DNA of 64,000 bases from VAZQ01 sp963763365 (lineage in GTDB: Bacteria; Pseudomonadota; Alphaproteobacteria; Rhizobiales; Xanthobacteraceae): positions 496,001 through 560,000 of the forward strand of contig CAVXOE010000011.1 of assembly GCA_963763365.1 (NCBI GenBank), given 5' to 3'. The notes under the pieces are model-generated. The model was given only the letters and a program-made list of their open reading frames with translations. It had not been told where the DNA came from and did not search any database. Shown here in pieces: positions 44,898-51,696 of this stretch; the first letter of the stretch is position 1; each line of letters starts with the position of its first letter. A program made the translations under genes and the position numbers.

Positions 44898-45875
44898 ATG
44901 AGCTCGTTCCGCCTCGTCGCGGCCGCCGTGCTGATGCTGTCGCAGCTCGGTGCCGCCGCGGCCCAGGAATGGCCGACACGACATATCACGGCAATCGTAC
45001 CGTTCGGGCCGGGCAACAGTGTGGACATTTTCGGCCGCCTGATGGCCACGCACATGTCCGAGTTGCTGGGCCGGCAGATCATCGTCGAGAACATTGGCGG
45101 CGCAGGCGGCTCCACCGGCACCTTGCGCGCGGCACATGCTACTCCTGACGGCTACACGATCGTCGTCGGAGGTACGGACACGATGGCTCAGAACCAGTCG
45201 CTGTTCGAAAAGCCGCCGTACAATCCCGCGACCGACTTCATCCCGATCGTGCTCGCCGTTGAGCTACCCCTCGTGCTGGTTGGACGCAACGGCCTGCCGC
45301 CGAACAACCTGAAAGAGTTGATTCCCTACCTGAAGACCAATCAGGACAAGATGAATTTCGGCTCATCGGGTGTCGGCGGGGTGACCCATCTTGCCTGCGC
45401 TCAAGTCGTCCGCGCTATTGGCGTGACGCTCGCGCACGTGCCCTACAAGAGCGCGGCAGCTGGCATTCAGGACATGGTCTCTGACAATCTCGACCTCTAT
45501 TGCCCGGTGGTAGCGGGCGCACTGCCACACATCCGGGCGAAATCCATCAAGTTCTTCGGCGTGATCACGGACCAGCGCTCGCCATTGCTGCCGGACCTGC
45601 CGACCCTGGCCGAACAGGGCCTCCCCGGCATCAACGGCAACTACTGGCTCGGCCTCTTTGCGCCGGCCGGAACGCCGGAGCCGATTGCGGCGAAGCTGAC
45701 CCAAGCGGCCTTGGCAGTTCTCGAGACGCCTGCCGTCGCATCACGGCTGCGCGACGTCGGTGCTGCGATCGTCGCTCCCGAGCGCCGTACGCCCGCATAT
45801 CTGAAGAAGTATATCCCCGAAGAGATTGCCAACTGGGGGAAGATCATCAAGGAAAGCGGCGTCGCACCGAAGTAG
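44898..45875 (+). CDS. Bug-family (tripartite tricarboxylate transporter) binding protein
   Basis: 325 residues with a signal peptide (RLVAAAVLMLSQLGAAAAQ). The Bug domain reads EWPTRHITAIVPFGPGNSVD, then IVENIGGAGGSTGTLRAAHA and DGYTIVVGG, ending with the family motif NYWLGLFAPAGTPEPIAAKL. It binds carboxylates or related solutes in the periplasm. No TctA/TctB membrane genes are adjacent, as is usual for the many orphan Bug proteins. The AGGAG ribosome site lies seven bases upstream of the ATG. Confidence 0.9.
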   Translation: MSSFRLVAAAVLMLSQLGAAAAQEWPTRHITAIVPFGPGNSVDIFGRLMATHMSELLGRQIIVENIGGAGGSTGTLRAAHATPDGYTIVVGGTDTMAQNQSLFEKPPYNPATDFIPIVLAVELPLVLVGRNGLPPNNLKELIPYLKTNQDKMNFGSSGVGGVTHLACAQVVRAIGVTLAHVPYKSAAAGIQDMVSDNLDLYCPVVAGALPHIRAKSIKFFGVITDQRSPLLPDLPTLAEQGLPGINGNYWLGLFAPAGTPEPIAAKLTQAALAVLETPAVASRLRDVGAAIVAPERRTPAYLKKYIPEEIANWGKIIKESGVAPK

Positions 45876-46358
45876 GCACGCGAAAGTCTCTCCGCTGACA
45901 ACGGTCTCCATTTCCGGAAAACGGGATTCCAAGTGCCAGAGACTACACGATGCAGGCGTACCAAACCGGATTCAATTGCCGCTTGCTTGAGACGATTCCA
46001 CGCAACCGCCCGCATATTGGTTCCAACAGTAAAGATGTTCAATCGCCGCGGCGCCGCGGCGCACGGCATCAAGGCGCCGGAGCGGCATAACCGTCATTGC
46101 ACTGCTGAGCACGAATGCTAACCCATTGGGCTTGCCGCTCTAATGCATCGGCCATATCGAGGCCACGGCCTGTTCGGGCGGCGCCGCAGGTCGTCCGACA
46201 TTGCGACCGGTACACGGGATCGCGCTTGAGCCGCTTCCTCGCGATGAGGAATCCCTTGATCGCCTGCAGCAGGGCGCCAGCATACTAGGTGTGTCCCTCG
46301 AGGCAGCACAGGGAACTCGTGGCGGTGCGTTAGTGTGTTCGGGTAAACCAACGTGTAG
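45876..46358. other. Non-coding stretch with an 18-base GC palindrome
   Basis: 483 bases without a supported gene. At 46044-46061 there is a perfect palindrome, CGCCGCGGCGCCGCGGCG. Minus-strand codons around 46140-46290 give an open stretch I could not assign to a family. The stretch ends where an amidohydrolase remnant begins, so it may be decayed sequence. Confidence 0.5.
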
Positions 46359-46514
46359 ACGGGATCTCGACTGACGCACGCACTGATCAAAAATGGATAT
46401 GTGGCGACGGTCAATCACCAACGCGCCGTCTGGCCGGACGGCTTCGTCGTCATCAACCGAAAAGATATTGAAAGTGTCGAAGCAGGCCCCCACGCAACCT
46501 GCCATCGGGTTTGA
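46359..46514 (+). pseudogene. Remnant of an ATZ/TRZ-type amidohydrolase N-terminus
   Basis: About 51 codons lie between two stops. They read LIKNGYVATVNHQRAVWPDG then FVVINRKDIESVEAG, which follows the first 40 residues of chlorohydrolase/deaminase-type amidohydrolases (pattern LIxNGxVVTM...xDGAVxIxxxxIxxVG). No start codon fits and the rest of the enzyme, including the metal-binding HxH, is absent. It shows that a gene of the same family as that at 31204 was once here. Confidence 0.6.
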
Positions 46515-46598
46515 TCGGGTGGTGGACGCATCGGGTATGATTGCGCGAAAAGCTGCTCCGAAGTAGCATCAAACAATGGACAAGCCCACGACGCCCGC

Positions 46599-47498
46599 AT
46601 GAATTTCGCGATCGAATACGGCGTGCCCACTGATCGGTGCGGCCTCCAGCTCCGGCTTGGGATCGAGAAGGGCTTCTTCCGGAAAGAGGGTATCGATCTC
46701 TCTGTCAGGATCGTATTCGGTGGCCCTGAAATCGCGGCCGAGTTTGACTCAGGGCGTCTCAAGATCGGCGAACTGGGCACACCACCAGGATTGACTGCCC
46801 TCGCAAAGGGGGCACGCTTCAGGATTGTCGGAAGCGGGGTCCGTCGCGGAGCCGTCCAGTATTTCGTGGCCAAGCCCCATTTGACTGCGTGGAAGGATCT
46901 CGTTGGCTGCAATCTTGGTGTCTTAAGCCGTGGCAGTTGCAGCGATTGGTACTTGCGCGAGGTTCTCGCCCATCACGTAATCGATTCGGAAGCCGATGTG
47001 ACAATCGTCAGCCTTGGGACCCGCTATCCGCGCATTCTTGATCTGCTTGCAAATGGTGAACTCGACGGTGCGATCCTCTCCGAGCCCCACGTCACGATGG
47101 GCGAACAGTCGGGTCTTTTCAATGTTTGGCTGGGCCTCAATTCGCTTGATTATATACCACGGATGCAGTGGACAATTGCGGTTGCCAATAACGACTTTTT
47201 GGCGAAAGAGCCGAACCTCGTCCGCGCATTATTGCGTGGGTGCCGCAGTTGCTACCACTATGCGGCCGACAATCGCGATGAATGGGCGGCATTCGGCGCC
47301 CACCATTTCGGCATAACGCAGGAGGTGATGGCTAAATCAATCGGAAGGGAATTGCAGGATTTGCATTTCGACTGCGAAATCGACGCTAAGGGCATAGAGG
47401 CGGCCATTGCGCTGCAGCGGAAGCTCGGGGCGGTGACGCAGCCAATTCGCCTGACCGATATCCTCGCGACGGAGTTCGTGAATGGACATGCACGATGA
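46599..47498 (+). CDS. NMT1/THI5-like (SsuA/TauA fold) protein without signal peptide
   Basis: 299 residues of the periplasmic binding fold seen in SsuA/TauA/THI5-like proteins: LQLRLGIEKGFFRKEGIDLS, the GELGTPPGLTALAKGARF lobe, and LDLLANGELDGAILSEPHVT. There is no leader; the mature-type sequence begins at the first residues, so it may be cytoplasmic. No permease or ATPase gene is adjacent. The start lacks a clear ribosome site, so another start is possible. It overlaps the next small gene by 17 bases. It could be a sensor or carrier for the neighbouring oxidative operon; function is not known. Confidence 0.75.
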   Translation: MNFAIEYGVPTDRCGLQLRLGIEKGFFRKEGIDLSVRIVFGGPEIAAEFDSGRLKIGELGTPPGLTALAKGARFRIVGSGVRRGAVQYFVAKPHLTAWKDLVGCNLGVLSRGSCSDWYLREVLAHHVIDSEADVTIVSLGTRYPRILDLLANGELDGAILSEPHVTMGEQSGLFNVWLGLNSLDYIPRMQWTIAVANNDFLAKEPNLVRALLRGCRSCYHYAADNRDEWAAFGAHHFGITQEVMAKSIGRELQDLHFDCEIDAKGIEAAIALQRKLGAVTQPIRLTDILATEFVNGHAR

Positions 47499-47739
47499 TG
47501 ACTTCCTGGGAGGGATCGAGTTTGATCTCTCGCCAGAGCAAAGAAAGATCGTGAGCCGGGCGATCAATGTTGCCTCAAGTGCAACGGGTGATGAGTTCGG
47601 TGCCCTCAATCCATTGATATCGATCATGCAGTGGTGGAAAACGAATTACGATCAGACCGAAGGGACCGGAAGGTCGCCGGAGACCCTGTTGACGGAAGCC
47701 TGCCGATTGTTCGTGCTCGCACACGACGAGCAACAATGA
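47482..47739 (+). CDS. Small hypothetical protein
   Basis: 85 residues, acidic at the start (MDMHDDDFLGGIEFDLSPEQ), then a helical region and EACRLFVLAHDEQQ at the end. No known family recognised. It overlaps the end of the NMT1-like gene by 17 bases in a different frame, suggesting translational coupling, and is convergent with the LysR gene nine bases away. Codon use looks like its neighbours, which supports a real gene. Confidence 0.55.
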   Translation: MDMHDDDFLGGIEFDLSPEQRKIVSRAINVASSATGDEFGALNPLISIMQWWKTNYDQTEGTGRSPETLLTEACRLFVLAHDEQQ

Positions 47740-47748
47740 CCGCGTCGG

Positions 47749-48630
47749 TCAGGATGGTTTTGTCTCGCGCAGGATATCGCGCGCGGCGTCGAAGAAGCTG
47801 GCGATCAATCGGTTGGTCCGCCGGTCGGACAGACAGACAACATCCACGCGCGATACGACGACCGCGCCGTCAATCTGCAGCTTGACGACGCGATCTTCTG
47901 GAAGAATGCCTTCGTCGAAGAGCGTGGCGAGCCCGACACCCTCCGCAACCGCGCTGACGATACCCTCCCTGCTGCCGAACTGCAGGGTTCGCCTCGGCAA
48001 GACCTTGGCCCGCTTGAACAGATGGTCGTGCGCCAGGCGCGCCGCCGAGCCGGGTTCACGGCAGACGATCGTTTCGTCCTTGAGGTCCTTGACCGCGATG
48101 CAAGTCTCGGACGACCAGCGCGAGTTTCTTGGGGCGATGACGACAAGCGGAGGTTTTCTGAACGGCAATGTGTGAAATGCCGGTTGGGTTTTAATTCGAC
48201 CAAGGACGGCCACGTCCAGTTCGTAGTTGATGAGCCGCTCGGCGAGAATCTGTGAGTTCGAGAAATCGACCGAGAGCGAGACCGCAGGGTATCGTTCTCC
48301 ATAGTGCGCCACGACCTTCATGACGTCGTACGGGCCATACGAGCCGACGCGCAGGTGGCCGCGCCGCATCCCGCGCACTTGATCGAGGTAGGAGTTCGCT
48401 TCTTCGAAGCTGCCGAACATGCGCTGGATGGAGGGCAGAAGCATTTCACCGACCGGCGTCGGCCTCGCGCCGCGAGGCAGGCGGTGAAAAAGCTCAACCC
48501 CGTAGCGCCGTTCTATCTGCCTGATCTGGCTCGTCACCGTCGGCTGGCTGACCCCGAGACTCCGAGCAGCCTTGCTGAAGCTGCCTTGCAGTGCGACCGC
48601 CAGAAAGGCGCGAGCCTGGATTGGTGTCAT
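47749..48630 (-). CDS. LysR-family transcriptional regulator
   Basis: 293 residues. The winged helix (about 1-60) has ARAFLAVALQGSFSKAARSL and GVSQPTVTSQIRQIERRYGV; the effector domain spans about 88-290 with VIVCREPGSAARLAHD-like ligand loops (here TIVCREPGSAARLAHDHLFK). It is divergent from the desaturase operon, 99 bases away. The spacer is unusually AT-rich for this window, with ATATCAGATTATTGAAATTT, a likely regulator and promoter zone. It probably controls the operon at 48730-54093. Confidence 0.9.
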   Translation of the reverse strand: MTPIQARAFLAVALQGSFSKAARSLGVSQPTVTSQIRQIERRYGVELFHRLPRGARPTPVGEMLLPSIQRMFGSFEEANSYLDQVRGMRRGHLRVGSYGPYDVMKVVAHYGERYPAVSLSVDFSNSQILAERLINYELDVAVLGRIKTQPAFHTLPFRKPPLVVIAPRNSRWSSETCIAVKDLKDETIVCREPGSAARLAHDHLFKRAKVLPRRTLQFGSREGIVSAVAEGVGLATLFDEGILPEDRVVKLQIDGAVVVSRVDVVCLSDRRTNRLIASFFDAARDILRETKPS

Positions 48631-48729
48631 AGTTTTAATCTATATCAGATTATTGAAATTTGAATTTGATTTATAGCTCACGCTTTGCGAACCTCAAGCC
48701 AGTTTTTGGCTCAATGCGGAGATCGTCGG

Positions 48730-49734
48730 ATGAAGCGCCAGGAAATGGCGGTCGATCCCTTCCAGATCATCGGCAAGAAGGAACGCAAGCAACTCACCCG
48801 TCGCAGTGACCTCATCGGTTTGACCTATTTGTGCGGGCATTGGACGGCGATCACGTGCACCGGGACACTGATTTACCTGACGTACGGCACGCTGCTCATG
48901 CTGCCCGCGATGCTGGCGCACGGAGTCGTGCTCGCGTGTCTGTTTGCGCCGATGCACGAATGCAGCCATGGAACCGCCTTTCGCACGCGCTGGCTGAACG
49001 AAGCATCGTATTGGTTCGTGAGCTTGGCCTATATCAGCCAGCCGACCTGGTACCGCTATCGCCACGCCGTTCACCACACCTACACACAGATCCAAGGCAA
49101 GGATCCGGCGATGGTCCTGCCGGGCCCTACGACGTGGCAGCATTATTTCGAACAGCTCCTCGGGTGGCGGTTCTGGACGACGTTTCCAGTGGTGATCACG
49201 AAGCACGCGCTTGGGACAATGCGTCCGCAGGACTCCTGGTATGTGCCAAAGGCAGATTTGCCGCGCATCTATAACGAAGCGCGCATCATGATCGCCGTAT
49301 ACGGTTCGGTGGCGGCTCTTGCGATCTATTTTGGCAGTGCCGCTCCGCTGATCTACTGGCTGATCCCGCGCATCATGGGCGAGCCGCTGCAACGATCTTG
49401 GCGGATCGCCGAGCATAAAGGATGCGAAGAGGGCCCCGACGTGCGCACCAATACGCGCTCGACCAAGGCAAGCTTCTTGATGCGCGCTCTGTGCTGGAAC
49501 ATGCCGTACCATTCCGAGCATCACGTTCTGCCGCAGGCGCCGTTTTTCGCATTGCCCGCGCTGAACAGGATTGTCGGCGACCAGCTTCATCCGATGGGGC
49601 GGAACCTGTGGGCCGTCGATAAGGAGGTTCGCCGCACCTGCATCGTGTCGCGAGCGGAGGCTAACCGTATCCTCGACGCGCGCCGTGCGCGCAACGAGCA
49701 GACCGATACCAGCTGGATTTGCGCGCTTGACTAA
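48730..49734 (+). CDS. Membrane fatty acid desaturase/hydroxylase-like di-iron enzyme
   Basis: 334 residues from the ATG at 48730. The three histidine boxes of the family are present: HECSH at 76-80, HAVHH at 112-116 and YHSEHHVLP near the C-terminus. Membrane segments lie around 40-75 and 205-225. Such integral di-iron enzymes desaturate, hydroxylate or ketolate lipids, alkanes, terpenoids or aromatic side chains with O2 and electrons from a ferredoxin. A Rieske ferredoxin is encoded 29 bases downstream, a fitting electron donor. First gene of the four-gene operon. The substrate is unknown. Confidence 0.88.
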   Translation: MKRQEMAVDPFQIIGKKERKQLTRRSDLIGLTYLCGHWTAITCTGTLIYLTYGTLLMLPAMLAHGVVLACLFAPMHECSHGTAFRTRWLNEASYWFVSLAYISQPTWYRYRHAVHHTYTQIQGKDPAMVLPGPTTWQHYFEQLLGWRFWTTFPVVITKHALGTMRPQDSWYVPKADLPRIYNEARIMIAVYGSVAALAIYFGSAAPLIYWLIPRIMGEPLQRSWRIAEHKGCEEGPDVRTNTRSTKASFLMRALCWNMPYHSEHHVLPQAPFFALPALNRIVGDQLHPMGRNLWAVDKEVRRTCIVSRAEANRILDARRARNEQTDTSWICALD

Positions 49735-49763
49735 TGCTCGCGCGGCACTGAGGCATTTGCGCG

Positions 49764-50129
49764 ATGGATGAATCCGCCGAGAACGACTGGCATTTCGCCG
49801 GCGTTGTCGGCGATTTTGAAGATGAAGACGTCGAACAACTCAAGGTCGGCCCCCTGGCCATCGCAGTCTACCGTGCAAAGGGCGAATTCTATGCCACGCA
49901 GGATCTGTGCACGCACGAGCATGCCTACCTGTCGGACGGGGTCCTGATCGACTGCGTCGTGGAATGTCCTTTTCACCAAGGACGCTTCGATGTTCGTAAC
50001 GGTCGCGCACTCGGCGCCCCGGTCATCGAGCCGCTCAAGACCTATCCGGTCAAGACCGTCGATGGACGCATCTACGTCAAGGTGAGCGAAGCCGAGGTTG
50101 CGGCGGACGCGATGGCGCAGGTGAGGTGA
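49764..50129 (+). CDS. Rieske [2Fe-2S] ferredoxin
   Basis: 121 residues with the Rieske cluster ligands: Cys49 and His51 in LCTHEHAYLSDG, Cys68 and His71 in CPFHQGRFDV. The size and layout match the soluble ferredoxins of aromatic dioxygenases and the NirD-like group. It most likely hands electrons to the desaturase-like di-iron enzyme encoded just upstream, with the flavoprotein downstream (four bases) as a possible reductase or next step. The N-terminal MDESAENDWHFAG is unusual but short. Confidence 0.92.
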   Translation: MDESAENDWHFAGVVGDFEDEDVEQLKVGPLAIAVYRAKGEFYATQDLCTHEHAYLSDGVLIDCVVECPFHQGRFDVRNGRALGAPVIEPLKTYPVKTVDGRIYVKVSEAEVAADAMAQVR

Positions 50130-50133
50130 CGCG

Positions 50134-51693
50134 ATGACCCATTGGGACCTGCACGCCGATGTCGTGGTGGTCGGCTACGGCTATGCCGGCGCTGTCGCGG
50201 CGATCGAGGCGCACGACGCTGGGGCGGAGGTGCTGCTCATCGAGAAGATGCCGGATCCAGGTGGCATTTCCATCACATCTGGAGGCAATGTGCGAACTGT
50301 CGCCGCCGTGGAGGAGGGCCTTGAGCATTTGCGCGCGCTTGCGTGCGGCACGACCCCGGACAGTGTGTTGCGCGCGCTCGCCGCTGGCATGAAGGAGATG
50401 CCTGACTACTTCCAAAAGCTCTGTCAGGTGAATGGGGCGAGCTTCAACCACCGGCAGGCCGACGGCAACTATCCGTATGGTGGCACAAAAACGTTCGGTT
50501 ACGTCAGTATCGAGCAGGTGCCGAACTTCGATCCCGCGGCGACGTATCCGTTCGTGTCGAGCTATGTGCCGATCCATCGGGCTGCCGGCGTGCGTCTGTT
50601 CAAGGTGATCGAGGACAACGTCACGGCCCGCAATATTCGGGTGATGCTATCGACCTCCGCCGAGCGTCTCATCGTCGGAGCGGGCCGGGAGTTGCAAGGC
50701 GTTCGCACGAACCGCGATGGCAGGCGCTTCAATATCAAGGCGCGCCGCGCGGTCATCCTGGCTTGCGGCGGCTTTGAAGCCAGCCCCGACATGCAGCTGC
50801 AATACTGGCAGGAAAAGCCTGTCCTCAACGCCGCCTTCGTCGGAAACACGGGTGATGGCATTCGCATGGCGCAGGATGTCGGCGCAGCACTGTGGCACAT
50901 GTGGCATTACCACGGCGTCTACGGGTTCAAGCATCCGGACCCGGACTATCCGTTTGGAATCCGCCCGAAGCGGTTACCCGACTGGATTCCCGGCGAGGCG
51001 GCGCGGCCCGACGTCACGGTGCCCTGGATCATCGTCGATCGTCAGGGCCGCCGCTATATGAATGAATATCAGCCCTATACCCAGGACACGACCTGGCGGG
51101 CGATGGCAGTATTCGACGGCCATGCGATGAGCTACCTGCGTATCCCCTCGTACATGATCATGGACGAAGCGGGGCGCGGCGCCTACCCGATCGTCTCGCC
51201 GACCTTCAATGACCGCAGGTTCAAATTCACCTGGAGCGATGAGACTTTGCGGGATCTGGAGGCGAGGATTCTCCGTAAGGCCGATTCGATCAGCGAGCTT
51301 GCCACACTGATGGGCGTCGACGCGCAGGTTTTGTCGGCGACAATCGCCGAGTGGAATGACGCCTGCTCGCGGCGGACGGACTCCGTCTTTGGGCGCCCGC
51401 CCTCGTCGATGGTGACGATCGTCAACCCGCCGTTCTACGTCGCCGAAGTCTGGCCGGTCTGTTCCAACACCCACGGCGGCCCTGTGCACGATGCCGAACA
51501 GCGCGTGCTCGACGCATTCGGCGAAGCGATTCCGAGGCTGTTCGCGGCCGGCGAACTTGGCGGTGTTTTTGGGCACCTTTATATCTCTGGCGGCAACCTG
51601 GCTGAGTGCTTCGTCGGCGGCTGGACCGCCGGAAGAAATGCGGCACGCCTGCGGACCTGGGACACCGAACCGCAAACCGTCGTGTCGGCATGA
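50134..51693 (+). CDS. FAD-dependent dehydrogenase (fumarate reductase/ketosteroid dehydrogenase-like)
   Basis: 519 residues. The dinucleotide motif VVVVGYGYAGAVAA (10-23) is followed by LIEKMPDPGGISITSGGN, the signature of the FAD-binding 2 family (fumarate reductase, KsdD, tricarballylate dehydrogenase). The C-terminal FAD loop reads GELGGVFGHLYISGGNL. Members insert or reduce C=C bonds next to carbonyl or carboxyl groups. It starts four bases after the Rieske gene and ends three bases before the molybdenum hydroxylase gene. No N-terminal export signal, so it is cytoplasmic. Confidence 0.88.
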   Translation: MTHWDLHADVVVVGYGYAGAVAAIEAHDAGAEVLLIEKMPDPGGISITSGGNVRTVAAVEEGLEHLRALACGTTPDSVLRALAAGMKEMPDYFQKLCQVNGASFNHRQADGNYPYGGTKTFGYVSIEQVPNFDPAATYPFVSSYVPIHRAAGVRLFKVIEDNVTARNIRVMLSTSAERLIVGAGRELQGVRTNRDGRRFNIKARRAVILACGGFEASPDMQLQYWQEKPVLNAAFVGNTGDGIRMAQDVGAALWHMWHYHGVYGFKHPDPDYPFGIRPKRLPDWIPGEAARPDVTVPWIIVDRQGRRYMNEYQPYTQDTTWRAMAVFDGHAMSYLRIPSYMIMDEAGRGAYPIVSPTFNDRRFKFTWSDETLRDLEARILRKADSISELATLMGVDAQVLSATIAEWNDACSRRTDSVFGRPPSSMVTIVNPPFYVAEVWPVCSNTHGGPVHDAEQRVLDAFGEAIPRLFAAGELGGVFGHLYISGGNLAECFVGGWTAGRNAARLRTWDTEPQTVVSA

Positions 51694-51696
51694 GCG

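Noticed and set aside
43371..45875. Long plus-strand frame that seems to fuse TRAP region and Bug protein
   Set aside because: The first part is an out-of-frame reading of the DctM gene; only the part from 44898, with its own AGGAG and signal peptide, is real.
46044..46061. 18-base GC palindrome as a terminator or operator
   Set aside because: It has no T-run and is made of simple CCG/CGG units that arise easily in this base composition; noted only as part of a non-coding stretch.
46118..46505. Minus-strand frames of about 100-120 codons
   Set aside because: No family similarity, no ribosome site, and they overlap the amidohydrolase remnant on the other strand.
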